DNA of 64,000 nt, from the NCBI RefSeq assembly GCF_008974265.1, contig NZ_BKZW01000001.1, positions 434,001 through 498,000 on the forward strand, read 5' to 3'. The notes beneath the pieces are model-generated. The model searched no databases. It was not told the origin of the DNA and was given only the letters and a program-made list of their open reading frames with translations. The stretch comes from Dictyobacter vulcani (GTDB lineage Bacteria; Chloroflexota; Ktedonobacteria; Ktedonobacterales; Ktedonobacteraceae). Shown piece after piece: positions 38,998 through 47,461 of the stretch (position 1 is its first letter; each line of letters begins with the position of its first letter). The translations under genes and the position numbers were made by a program.

Positions 38998-39387
38998 CTA
39001 AAAACGGTGTGCTCGGGTCACAAAGCGTAAAAATAAGCCGACGAGGCAGGCAAGAATACTGATCATTATTGTTAGAGCAAGCCAGAGGTAAAGAAGATGG
39101 CTGAATGCCTCACCAGGTGAACAGGTAGAGTAGAGCCTGCCACAATATAGGTACTCACGGTACCAATAAGGGTATCATTACCCAGTTTGTCACTATGCAA
39201 TCCGATGATTGAACCCAGGGCTCCAATAGACCAACGTACAGCAATGGGCATGGCTAATATCTGGCTCAATGCACTTTTCATGGGAAATACAGTACCTGAA
39301 AAAACGATCTGCGGGATCAGGAGTAATGGAATAAAACTTACTGCCCTATCGACAGTAGGTGCCAGGGCAGAAATCGCCAGGCCGTCA
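38998..39387 (-). pseudogene. C-terminal permease part of a frameshifted ABC transporter
   Basis: Two further frames continue the transporter after its premature stop at 39338. The first reads LAISALAPTVDRAVSFIPLL through SGTVFPMKSALSQILAMP to about 39125. The second then gives EAFSHLLYLWLALTIMISIL and ends with a basic tail at the TAG 38998-39000. Both are membrane-helix sequence typical of ABC-2 permeases. One inserted base near 39388 (GG to GGG) and one near 39125 (GGC to GGCC) would restore a single frame. With two shifts it is either a pseudogene or poorly sequenced. Confidence 0.7.
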
Positions 39388-40987
39388 TTAATCCAGCTAA
39401 CGAGGTCAGTGCTAACGTAATATAGATTTCCAGAATCTGGGAGAAGATGATCCCGGAGCGAGTGAAAGGGAGTACAGTCGCAATAACCAGTACAAGAATC
39501 GCAACCTGGAACAGGCAGAGGAAGCCCAGTATAACAATCTTCGAGAACATATATGGGAGAATGTTTAAATATAGCGCACGTTCCCGCTGATAGATCGACC
39601 GTTCTTTTACGAATTCACGCACCGCATTCACACATCCAAAGAGAAATGCACTAAAGCTTATGATGAACAAAATTTTCTGCGCGTCAGTCCCCGAACCTGG
39701 AACGATAAAGTCCTGCAGGGCGTTATCGATGCCTCCCTTTTTCGCAGCATAGGCTTTTCCTTGCAGAGTAACGCGAAGATGGTATTGCACACGCTGACAA
39801 TCAGTAGAGTAAGCCCGAGAATCTAACGCAGGAATGTCTGGCAAACCAACTGGACTAAATATACGTGCACTCACCGGGCATTCCACAATACGATCAGTAT
39901 GAAAGACCGCAGTACCAATCTCATATCTGATCAAAACGAGAAGTATAATCGCAATAACTGGAGCCTGGAGGAGAAGGAGAAGTATATTTCCTGTATCATG
40001 TTTCAACAATTCCAGGTAACGCGCAGCAAGTAACCAGAACTGTTTCCAGGCATTACATCTCTGAGAAGTTCTCTTTTTTACATAGCTTCGAGAACGCTGC
40101 TCAATATACTCTTTATCGCTGTTGAGCGGCCCACTGATATAACGTTGATATGCATCTGAAACCTTAAAACGTGATTCTGCGTCCATAGGAATCTGTAGCG
40201 GATCCTCGCCAGGTTCCAATAAGGTATAAATCGCGGCAAACTCGCTTTTCCCAAAGTAGGTAAGAGCTTCTCCAGGAGGTCCAAAGTAGGCAAGGCGACC
40301 TCCAGGCGCTAGAAAGCAAATATAATCGCACAGCATAATATGGGTAATACTATGCGTTGCAATAATCACCGTTTGCCCGCTATCAGCCAATCGCCGCATA
40401 AGATGCATCATTGTATAATCGAGGCCCGCGTCCAGACCGGAGGTTGGCTCATCGAGAAAAAATACCGCAGGCTTCTCCAGGAGTTCTAACGCGATAGAGA
40501 CGCGCTTTCGCTGTCCACCAGAAAGTTTGCTGATCAAAACGTTCCGTCGTTCGATCAAACCGACAGCAGCAAGCACTTCATCAATGCGTTGGTGAATTTG
40601 CTGCTTTGTATATGTCGCAGGCAAACGCATCTTTGCCGTATAGTAGAGGGCATGATCAACAGTGAGGCTATAATGCACAATACTATCTTGCGGAACACAG
40701 CCTATCTGCTCACGTAAACAAGAAGTATGCTGGTACAGTTCCAACTGATTATAAAAAACATGGCCATGTTGCGCAAAGCGAAAACCACTAAGCGCATTCA
40801 TCAACGTGGATTTTCCTGCGCCAGAACTACCGACTACCCCTACCAACGCACCAGGAGGAATAGACAGAGAGATATCGTTCAGTAATACCATATTATTCTT
40901 GCTTACACAGGTAAGATGAAGCGCATCGATCTGGATACCTTCACCAGTATTATCCTGTTTGTCAGCAGAATCGGACAGGAATGTCAA
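39338..40987 (-). CDS. ABC transporter, ATPase plus partial permease (ABCG/ABC-2 half-transporter, frameshifted)
   Basis: A 549-residue frame with an N-terminal ABC ATPase: Walker A VVGSSGAGKSTLM, signature LSGGQRKRVSIAL, Walker B VFFLDEPTSGLD, H-loop ATHS. An ABC-2 permease with ABCG-like order (ATPase first) follows. It includes helices ILLLLLQAPVIAIILLVLI and ILFIISFSAFLFGCVNAV and an extracellular loop with Cys residues. The last 16 residues are out of frame, and the missing C-terminal helices lie in other frames down to 38998. The start is TTG 40987, the only in-frame candidate. The substrate is unknown. Confidence 0.82.
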   Translation of the reverse strand: MTFLSDSADKQDNTGEGIQIDALHLTCVSKNNMVLLNDISLSIPPGALVGVVGSSGAGKSTLMNALSGFRFAQHGHVFYNQLELYQHTSCLREQIGCVPQDSIVHYSLTVDHALYYTAKMRLPATYTKQQIHQRIDEVLAAVGLIERRNVLISKLSGGQRKRVSIALELLEKPAVFFLDEPTSGLDAGLDYTMMHLMRRLADSGQTVIIATHSITHIMLCDYICFLAPGGRLAYFGPPGEALTYFGKSEFAAIYTLLEPGEDPLQIPMDAESRFKVSDAYQRYISGPLNSDKEYIEQRSRSYVKKRTSQRCNAWKQFWLLAARYLELLKHDTGNILLLLLQAPVIAIILLVLIRYEIGTAVFHTDRIVECPVSARIFSPVGLPDIPALDSRAYSTDCQRVQYHLRVTLQGKAYAAKKGGIDNALQDFIVPGSGTDAQKILFIISFSAFLFGCVNAVREFVKERSIYQRERALYLNILPYMFSKIVILGFLCLFQVAILVLVIATVLPFTRSGIIFSQILEIYITLALTSLAGLMTAWRFLPWHLLSIGQ

Positions 40988-41329
40988 ATCGTTTTGAGCG
41001 ATGATCTTACCCTCTTAATTGTCTGCGCAAGAAGTTTTTGCTCTATCTCTACTATCATTATAATCTTCCTCCCAACACAGCTAAAACATTATAATGCATA
41101 TAATCTCAACTTCTTTACGCAGATCTCTGGTGTGTTTCCAGGTTTCCTGAAGGTATAACGCCTTAGATGCAGGCTTGTAGACAGCACACAAACACAATCA
41201 CGACAGTGGCAACAAGCAAACATGGAGAGTAGTGATGAGCAATCCGGCAATAGAAATGAACACAGTACTATTCATCACGATCCGGATGCTAATGAAGATA
41301 TTGATTTAAAAGAGAGACGTAAAACAGCA
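40988..41329. other. Intergenic region with doubtful small ORFs
   Basis: No recognised gene. A 36-codon ORF (41222-41332) and an overlapping 24-codon ORF at 41235 with GGAGAG upstream are both weak. I see no homology for either. Confidence 0.35.
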
Positions 41330-41333
41330 TAAA

Positions 41334-41372
41334 AAAAGCCAGTCTGGCGTGCGCACGCCAGACTGGCTTTTA
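41334..41372. terminator. Bidirectional hairpin terminator next to the tRNA fragment
   Basis: Arms AAAAGCCAGTCTGGCGT and ACGCCAGACTGGCTTTT with a four-base loop, flanked by A/T runs on both sides. It lies 12 bases beyond the 3' end of the tRNA-like fragment. Confidence 0.85.
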
Positions 41373-41383
41373 AGTGATAAAAG

Positions 41384-41437
41384 TGGGCCCAGCTGGATTC
41401 GAACCAGCGACCAATCAGTTATGAAGAGATTGGTCCG
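41384..41437 (-). pseudogene. Truncated tRNA-Met(CAT), 3' half; possible attachment site
   Basis: On the minus strand this reads as an anticodon loop TTCATAA (CAT), a short variable region ending GGTC, a perfect T arm GCTGGTTCGAATCCAGC, and the acceptor 3' strand TGGGCCC plus A. No matching 5' acceptor strand or D arm lies upstream; that sequence is replaced by unrelated DNA. The anticodon stem has two mismatches next to the loop. A full tRNA is therefore absent. Such 3' fragments are typical attachment sites left by tRNA-targeting integrases, but no integrase is visible here. Confidence 0.6.
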
Positions 41438-41596
41438 AAAAACGCAGGTCGCTTCCCTTAGAATGGCTCTGGAAGCCAATCTAGATGATTAAGATTTTTG
41501 TGTGCGCCAATTAGCTGATTGGTCAATACTTTTTTAGCTAATTGGTCACTCCGTAGAACAGTATAGCATAATACAAAACATAAGGGAGAGGGAATA

Positions 41597-41929
41597 GTGG
41601 AAGGCGAGTGGGTGGATAACGTGGTCGGGCTTCATAATGTTAAAAACGCCTATGCCATGTTGAGAACACCCGACGGTGAGGCAAATATCGAGCTCATCCA
41701 GTTTTACAGCCCGACCGGTCAAAAAGACATTCAGCGGCCTCTGGCGAATACTCCGGGTATCCGCCATATCGCATTTGTGGTTGAAGATATTGAAGCAGTT
41801 GTTGCGCAGGTGAAAAAGCAGGGTGCGGAAATTGTCGGCAGGATACAGAACTATGAAGATACATATAAGCTATGCTACATTCGCGGGCCAGAAGGCATTA
41901 TTTTAGAGTTGGCGGAACCAGTCAAATAA
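41597..41929 (+). pseudogene. 5'-truncated VOC/glyoxalase-family gene
   Basis: A 110-residue frame matching the C-terminal two-thirds of a vicinal oxygen chelate (glyoxalase/bleomycin-resistance-like) protein: MLRTPDGEANIELIQFYSP, TPGIRHIAFVVEDIEAVV, and a metal Glu in IRGPEGIILELAEP. The first roughly 35-40 residues, including the first metal His strand, are missing. Homology-like sequence continues a few codons before GTG 41597 and then stops at the junction with the tRNA-fragment region. GGGAGAGG precedes the GTG, so a short product could be translated, but the fold would be incomplete. Confidence 0.65.
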
Positions 41930-42180
41930 ATGACCGGTGTCCGGAATTATCTCTAAACGAACAATTTTAAAACATCTCATCATTGGGAAATAGCGCTGAA
42001 CCTGGCCCAATGATGAGATTTTCGCGAGCCGTCACTGCTAGCACCATGCGGTTAGGAGCTAGAGTGAGACATGGTATGGCTAACCGAAAGTGAAACGCTG
42101 ATAAACGTCGTCATCAATAGCAAGCTAAAGGTGCTGACAAGCTTGACCAAAAGGTACATGGTCGGTTCAGGGGTTCGAAG
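41930..42180. other. Non-coding region left of the inverted repeat
   Basis: No credible gene. A 93-codon minus-strand frame crosses from here into the inverted repeat and looks accidental. Confidence 0.4.
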
Positions 42181-42375
42181 TTCTCCACCGGCATAAACCC
42201 TCTTCTGGAGTCCATCGAGATCTCTCCCGTGCTCACTTTCCTTCCCAATTTCTACTGGTTTCCACAAAAATCTTTGGTCGTCTCCCCGTTTTCCTGTCAA
42301 CTTTCCTGTCAGGATTCGGTCAGTGAGACACACATAAATTAAAGTAAAAACATAGCCCGCTATCAGCTAGCAGAC
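42181..42375. repeat. Left copy of a long imperfect inverted repeat
   Basis: About 195 bases whose reverse complement matches 44237-44414. Shared blocks include GGCATAAACCCTCTTCTGG, TTCTACTGGTTTCCAC, TTTTCCTGTCAGGATTCGG and ATCAGCTAGCAGAC. It carries an extra 14-base internal duplication of TTTCCTGTCA. The copies flank the IS at 42721-44226. Confidence 0.85.
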
Positions 42376-42428
42376 AAAAAAAGAAACCTTAATGAAGAAA
42401 GTTCTCGCTCGTTATAGGTTTCTTTTTT
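42375..42428. terminator. Terminator-like hairpin next to the left repeat
   Basis: Arms AAAAAAGAAACCT and AGGTTTCTTTTTT enclose about 25 bases, with A and T runs outside. It may end transcription in either direction. Confidence 0.6.
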
Positions 42429-42825
42429 ACCTACTAAAAACAGCTCTTTCATAACGCTGCATTAATAAATCTTTTTATTAAACCTCAGTCGGAACACGTT
42501 TCGATAAACAAATCTTGTGCTTGAGTTTTCCCAGCTAAAACATAAGCCTTCAGCATGTATGGAGAGTTTTTTTATGTTGGTCCCGTAGCTCTTTTTCTAT
42601 AATCACCCTCTGTCCAATCACAAAAATTATTCGATCAAAACATACCATGCTATTATTGGTCATATTCACGTCTATAATAGAACGCTCCTGCTCTTGAAGA
42701 TATTTATTATAAGCGAAGGATTTGACGTTTAGACTAAATCAGACAAAAAGGCCCCCCACCTTGCGGCGGGCGGCCTGATCAAGTAAAGTTCTTCTTATAA
42801 TTACAACACAAGGAATTTTACTTGC

Positions 42826-43763
42826 ATGACTAACAGTAACACATTGCGACAATTTCGTCACGACATCTATGACTGTTTTCCACGAGCGAAGGATGCATTG
42901 TTTAATACAATTGATGGACTGATGACAGAAATACAGGCGACATCGTTTCCAGAGATCTCGCAATCGCCCTTGTTTGAACGCACCTGGGCTAGTTTGTATG
43001 AGGCGTTTGAAGATGGGCGTATCGATGAGAAGCGCCTGCGAGAGATTCTGGCACGCTATCTGCCCAAACCCGATGCGGGCAAGTGGCTCTGGATTGGCAT
43101 TGATGCCAGCAAGATTGCACGCCCGGCTGCTGTAACGTCGGCCGATCGTACGGCACAACATATGCATAATCTGCCAGAATGCAAGAAGCCAGTCACGTTT
43201 GGGTGGCAATTCTCGACGGTCGTGGCTTTGGCAGAGCCAGTGAGCAGTTGGACCTATATTCTGGACCAACAACGGGTGGCGTCGCAGACCACCGCCATCG
43301 AAGTCGCAGAAGAACAGCTCAGGCAAGTGGTACCCTATTTGCCCAAGCAGGTCATTGTTGTATTGGACCGGGGGTATGATTCCAACTGGTTGTGGTGTCG
43401 TTGTAGCGCATTGGAGGTTGAGGTGTTGGGTCGTCTCAAAAGCAATCGCTGCTTCTACCGAGCTGCGCCACCTCCAACAGGAAAAAAAGGATGTCCACGC
43501 AAAGATGGTGACAAACTGCAACCGAAAGATCCAGCAACGCATCAGGATCCAGATGGAGTATGGAAAGGTACCGATGAGAAAGAGCGTCCGGTGGAAGTCA
43601 CCTGGTGGAAACACATGCATGTCAAGCAGGCACGCTACCTGGACGTCACCGTTTTGCGGGTGGTGCGACCTCATGCGACCAACAAAGAGCGTGATCCACG
43701 CGTGAGCTGGTTTGTGTGGATTGGGGATCAAGAAGCTGATGTCACCCAGATTGCACTGGCTAT
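42826..43763 (+). pseudogene. IS transposase, N-terminal part (DDE, IS701/IS4-like), frameshifted
   Basis: About 312 in-frame residues of a DDE transposase. The N-terminus reads TLRQFRHDIYDCFPRAKDAL. Catalytic-type acidic residues lie in WIGIDASKIARP (first Asp) and VVLDRGYDSNWL (second Asp). Near 43760 the frame shifts; the correct continuation is in the frame at 43764 (LRFGQEHGYRFDKQ). One missing base (GGCTAT for GGCCTAT) explains it. The nominal frame runs on to 44058 with meaningless sequence. The family resembles IS701/IS4-group elements common in Chloroflexota. The gene is likely inactive unless the shift is an error. Confidence 0.8.
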
Positions 43764-44138
43764 GTGCTGCGCTTTGGGCAAGAGCATGGCTATCGTTTTG
43801 ACAAGCAATGCTTGTTGTGGGAACAACCACGTTTGCGGACCCCAGAACAGTTTGAGCGATGGAGCCATATTGTGGCGATCGCGCACAATCATCTGGTCTT
43901 GGCTCGTGACGTGGTTGAAGCAGAACGGCGACCATGGGAAAGCAAACAGCGCAAGCCAACCCCCCAACAGGTGCGGCGCGGGATGCACAAATTGTTGGCA
44001 CGTTTGGGCACTCCTGCCCGGCCACCACAACCACGCGGAAAATCGAAAGGCCGGATGAAAGGAGCAAAAGTTGGCAAAGCACCACGTTTTCCCATCATTC
44101 GCAAAAAGCCAAAGTTGCCTCAAATTGTACCATCCTGA
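43764..44138 (+). pseudogene. IS transposase, C-terminal part
   Basis: A 125-residue frame carrying the end of the transposase: LRFGQEHGYRFDKQCLLW with the catalytic Glu region (GQEHGYRF), then PEQFERWSHIVAIAHNHLVL and a basic tail (RPPQPRGKSKGRMKGAKVGK). It has no start signal of its own and joins the N-terminal part after adding one base. Confidence 0.78.
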
Positions 44139-44236
44139 TGGCAGAGATGACGCATTGATTCATCGTCTTTCTTTGAACGGAACTTCTCATGGAGTTCTGG
44201 TAGAACTTTTTAGTCTAAACGTCAAACTCCTGATTG

Positions 44237-44414
44237 GTCTGCTAGCTGATAGCGGGCTGTTTTTTTACTTAATTTACGTGTGTCTCAAGTGCCGAATCCT
44301 GACAGGAAAACGGAGAGACGACCAGGGATTTTCGTGGAAACCAGTAGAATTTGGGAGGGAAATTGAGCGAGAGAGATCTCGATGGCCTCCAGAAGAGGGT
44401 TTATGCCTGTAGAG
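44237..44414. repeat. Right copy of the long imperfect inverted repeat
   Basis: About 178 bases matching the reverse complement of 42181-42375, including GTCTGCTAGCTGAT, CCGAATCCTGACAGGAAAA, GTGGAAACCAGTAGAA and CCAGAAGAGGGTTTATGCC. Its outer end interrupts a TPR-encoding sequence. Confidence 0.85.
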
Positions 44415-44640
44415 AGCCTGTTCAAAATTATTGAGAGCCTGGCTATAGTTGCCCAGGTGAAAAAAGACGAGTTCGCGCACCGCGTAAATGTTAGCACAAT
44501 GTGTATCTAACTCTAGTGCTCTCATGCAATTAGCAAGAGCCTGATCAGAACACCCTTGCTCCATTTGTATTGTAGAGTATAGTAATATCACCGTTAAGAA
44601 AAAAGGGTGATGTGGCGTCAGTTGGATGCTCAAGCCAGGT
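44415..44640 (-). pseudogene. TPR-protein gene stump
   Basis: The minus-strand frame (44274-44633) encodes roughly two TPR helices (ALANCMRALELD, then LGNYSQALNNFEQAL) before running into the inverted repeat. There, unrelated sequence follows. The 5' part of the gene is absent. It is a truncated remnant left by the insertion or rearrangement. Confidence 0.6.
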
Positions 44641-44658
44641 TAAATATGTTCAATCTAA

Positions 44659-45588
44659 CTAACGTGCTTGCCCTTTAATCAGGTGGTTGCGATACAGTAA
44701 CCATAAGAATGGTTCTTCGACGCGCCTGGGACTGACGTTGTCGATATGTCCGCGTGTGTTGGGTTGTTTGCCCAGTGATGAGATGCCGAAGTAGTTGTAG
44801 TTAGCGAAGTTTTCTTCGATATAGTTGCAGAAGTTTGGCGAGAGCCAGTCCTGCAGGCGATGGTTGATGTCGGTGTGTAGCGATTGGATTTCGTTTAGTC
44901 CCAGTCTGCCGATATGGTTGCTCGATTGGAGTATAGGAGAACCTGGATCGTCCAATATGTCTGCGATGGCGTCCGTTTTGGATAAGGTGAAGGCCACGGG
45001 CGTTTTGAGTTTCTGCTGGGGGCTGATATGGTTGACTCTCTCAAAGAGTTCGCGTAGCGCACGCACGATGTTTTCTGGTGACGCGCTTGGATCGGTTGGA
45101 GGCAATTGAGCAGAGCTCATTTTTTGCCGGATGCCTGACATCTGGAGCGGATCGAGCAGGAAGATGATGCCATCAGCTCCACAGATGTAGTTGCTGTAGG
45201 TTGAGAGGGTGGCATTGCTGGTCATATCTTCACCTGCTGTGTCGAATAAACTCAGGTTGAGGACACGGCTCTGGCGGCCTTTGCCGATGTGCAGGCGGAA
45301 GATAAGCGGCGCTTTGACCCGATAGTCGATGGCTGATGGCTGCGTTGGCTGCAGAACCGTGTGCTGTTTAAAGAGCGGCGTGTAGAAATCTTCTATCCAG
45401 CGTTCCTGGGATTCATCTCCCAATGGCGTGACGGTGATGGCGAGGTTGGGACCAACTGCATGTGTCAGGCGATGAATCAGTGCAACGATATAATGGGTCT
45501 TTCCCGTGGCGCGACCACCGATGATGGCAATCACTTTTTGCTCGCTTTGCTCTATGTTAGGTGGAAGTTTGTAATGGCATTGGGGCAA
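44659..45588 (-). CDS. P-loop GTPase of the island (GTPase 1), main part
   Basis: A 309-residue frame with a complete GTPase-like core: P-loop IGGRATGKTHYIVALIHRL, G3-like LFDTAGEDM, and G4-like FTLSKTD (TKxD type). The order and the GED after DTA match the double-GTPase (DO-GTPase) type found beside GAP1-like proteins in NTP-dependent conflict modules. The nominal TTG start is an artefact. An upstream zinc-ribbon frame (45552-45866) joins in phase if one base is added to the G run at 45582-45585. The whole protein would be about 402 residues. It is head to head with GTPase 2. Confidence 0.78.
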   Translation of the reverse strand: MPQCHYKLPPNIEQSEQKVIAIIGGRATGKTHYIVALIHRLTHAVGPNLAITVTPLGDESQERWIEDFYTPLFKQHTVLQPTQPSAIDYRVKAPLIFRLHIGKGRQSRVLNLSLFDTAGEDMTSNATLSTYSNYICGADGIIFLLDPLQMSGIRQKMSSAQLPPTDPSASPENIVRALRELFERVNHISPQQKLKTPVAFTLSKTDAIADILDDPGSPILQSSNHIGRLGLNEIQSLHTDINHRLQDWLSPNFCNYIEENFANYNYFGISSLGKQPNTRGHIDNVSPRRVEEPFLWLLYRNHLIKGQAR

Positions 45589-45866
45589 ATGCGTGTATTG
45601 CTGATGACCTCGCAGGAACTACAACGTAATCCGTGAGATACAGTTGTCATAAAGTTGAAGCGACTCTTTGATTTTTCCGTTTTCGATGCCAGCACGCGCC
45701 CCATGATGGTCCTGCTTCCATCGCGGAACCGAGAATATTCGTTATCAAATCCTCTGCCACCACAACCCGGGTTGACACAACGAAAAGGTGCCTCTTGTAA
45801 TGCGAAGTGTGCAAAACAATAGGGGCAGGTTATGCTATGACGCTCATTAGAGAATGTGTTTGCCAT
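45552..45866 (-). CDS. Zinc-ribbon N-terminus of GTPase 1 (frameshifted)
   Basis: A 104-residue frame with Cys pairs ITCPYCFAHF and RCVNPGCGGRG, then a CSSC. Beyond 45585 it goes out of phase. With one base added, it continues RICPQCHYKLPPNIEQ and so supplies the final CxxC pair directly before the GTPase P-loop. Two zinc-binding units then precede the GTPase, the same design as GTPase 2. The start is ATG 45866. It should be read as part of one gene, 44659-45866. Confidence 0.7.
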   Translation of the reverse strand: MANTFSNERHSITCPYCFAHFALQEAPFRCVNPGCGGRGFDNEYSRFRDGSRTIMGRVLASKTEKSKSRFNFMTTVSHGLRCSSCEVISNTRICPNAITNFHLT

Positions 45867-46160
45867 GATTCAAATCCTTTTAGTTGAAAGGTAGGTGAGC
45901 AGGGGATGCAATCCGCTGAAAAACCCTTATTAAAATGATGCATTGTATATTAACATATTTCCCTGGCATAGGAAATTTTCATTGTTTATCGTATTTATTT
46001 GTAACTTTGTGTATATTAATGTTATTATTAATTTGAACACAATGCAACAGATAGGAGTGCCAAAAAAATATTTAATTTTTCTATTGTTTTTGAAGCGCCA
46101 GCGATCTTTGTTATATTATTCGTAGTATGCTTAATTATATTATTTGTAGTATGCTTATCT
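45867..46160. other. AT-rich divergent region with a duplicated hydrophobic leader
   Basis: Very AT-rich. The 3' part (46083-46160) is in frame with GTPase 2 and encodes a hydrophobic helix (FVILFVVCLIILFVVCL) from a tandem duplication of about 25 bp (46110-46157). The frame is closed by TAA at 46029-46031 and has no standard start before 46161. ATG 46042 would reach it if the A run at 46062-46068 had one more base. The region should also contain the divergent promoters. Confidence 0.45.
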
Positions 46161-47012
46161 GTGTATATTTACTTTAAAAAGTTCTTTACTATGGTATTTA
46201 TTGCCCCGTGGAGTAAAGTGACCTGTCCGAGTTGTGGCGCTGAATTTTATCCCGGTGATTGCGCTATCGTATCATATGTTTCAAAGGGAATGGTGCTTAA
46301 ACCTGCCCCTGAGACGCTCACGCAACATATTCTGGCACGTTTCTTGATAGCCTCGATCAGTGGGAAAAAATATGTCAGGCACCTGGCCGGACGCGAGTGC
46401 CCTAATAATGCTTGCAAAAGAATTTTGCCCAATAACCTTGCAGAAGCGCAAAATTATACCATTGCTCTGATTGGGGATGCCTCGGCAGGTAAAAGCCATT
46501 ACATTGCTTCTTGTATCCATTTGCTCAAGCAGCGTGAGACTTTAGAATTGATTGGTTGCAGTAAAATTGTGGGTCTGGGCGATACCGATGAGATCTATCA
46601 TACAAAATTTTACAATCCTGTCTTTAACAATTTGCAGCCAATTCCGTTGACCCCCAGGGCGACTTCAGAGGTTAATGATCCGTTGATCTATGAACTGGTC
46701 TTTCGCGAGAAAGCCGGGGGCAAATCGGTGAAGAAAGTTAATCTTTTTTTCTATGATTCATCTGGCGAGGATCTGGCGGAACAGTCACGCCTGGTCAAAT
46801 ATAGTCAATATGTCTTAAGAGCCTCCGCGATTATCTTTCTGGCAGATCCTCTGACGATGCCGAATATGGTGAAAGCCTTGCCGTATGACCTCAAGCCAGC
46901 AGGGGTGATCCGTGAGCGTAGCTCTGCAGATGTGTTGAACCGTATCATGGAAACATTTCTCAGTGGTCAGGGACTGAGTTCAGGGCATCTATTAACATTC
47001 CTGTTGCTATAA
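46161..47012 (+). CDS. P-loop GTPase of the island (GTPase 2), main part
   Basis: A 283-residue frame. A hydrophobic segment may precede it in phase (see the region 46083-46160). Zinc-binding Cys lie in VTCPSCGAEFYPGDC and CPNNACKRILPN. The GTPase core has P-loop LIGDASAGKSHYIASCIHLL and G3-like FYDSSGEDL. Near 46990 the frame breaks; the next frame continues IPVAITLSDLLKYVVRF. There the expected TLSKxD (G4) is shortened to TLSD, as if two residues were lost. With a frame break and a damaged guanine-specificity motif, this copy may be decaying. The likely real start is uncertain. Confidence 0.65.
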   Translation: MYIYFKKFFTMVFIAPWSKVTCPSCGAEFYPGDCAIVSYVSKGMVLKPAPETLTQHILARFLIASISGKKYVRHLAGRECPNNACKRILPNNLAEAQNYTIALIGDASAGKSHYIASCIHLLKQRETLELIGCSKIVGLGDTDEIYHTKFYNPVFNNLQPIPLTPRATSEVNDPLIYELVFREKAGGKSVKKVNLFFYDSSGEDLAEQSRLVKYSQYVLRASAIIFLADPLTMPNMVKALPYDLKPAGVIRERSSADVLNRIMETFLSGQGLSSGHLLTFLLL

Positions 47013-47329
47013 CCCTCTCGGATCTGCTCAAATATGTGGTGCGTTTCGAGGCCTCTTCTGCCCAATTTCTGCACGAGAGCACATCGACCAATCGCATAAA
47101 TACCGCCGATTATGCTGCCATTGATAGAGAGGTACGCAGCGTTATTCTGCGCTTTGGCGATAAGGTCCTGGTGCAATCCAGTGAGCTCTTCGACACTGTT
47201 TCCTTTTTCGCCGTTTCCGCTACAGGTTGGGCGGCAGAGAAAGGCCATTATCCTATCATTGAGCCATTGCGCTGCCTTGATCCGCTGCTCTGGGCCTTGT
47301 GGAAGCTCAAGGTTATTGATGCCGATTAG
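47000..47329 (+). pseudogene. C-terminal part of GTPase 2 (frameshifted)
   Basis: In the alternative frame the DNA gives IPVAITLSDLLKYVV, then VRSVILRFGDKVLVQ, FDTVSFFAVSATGW and a tail PLRCLDPLLWALWKLKVIDA. This is the normal end of this GTPase type; GTPase 1 has the equivalent NYNYFGISSLG. An ORF start at 47036 is not a natural start. It should be merged with 46161-47012 as one damaged gene. Confidence 0.65.
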
Positions 47330-47461
47330 GATGCTGTAAAAGAAATGATGCTTATGCCATATCCATTCAGAAATGCAATGCTTGTTGCTAAAAAATACTG
47401 CGGCAGTTTTTTCATCTGAATGGAAAGAAATAGTAGCTAGACTAGATAGGAAGGACATGCG

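Larger units (their letters stand above)
42721..44226. mobile_element. Insertion sequence with 18-bp perfect terminal inverted repeats
   Basis: Terminal repeats TTTGACGTTTAGACTAAA (42721-42738) and its exact complement (44209-44226) bound a 1.5-kb element with a single frameshifted DDE transposase. No clear target duplication is visible beside the repeats. The element lies inside a longer inverted repeat pair, so insertion into a pre-existing palindrome or a nested event is likely. Confidence 0.8.

Noticed and set aside
41222..41332. 36-codon ORF before the terminator
   Set aside because: The ribosome site is weak, no homology is recognised, and an overlapping frame is equally likely.
41384..41437. 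Intact tRNA-Met gene
   Set aside because: No 5' acceptor strand or D arm can be found upstream; only the 3' half is present.
42052..42333. 93-residue minus-strand frame
   Set aside because: It crosses the inverted repeat border and reads as low-quality coding sequence without a start signal.
42739..44085. 448-residue minus-strand open frame opposite the transposase
   Set aside because: It is antisense to a recognisable transposase on both sides of its frame break and has no motif or ribosome site.
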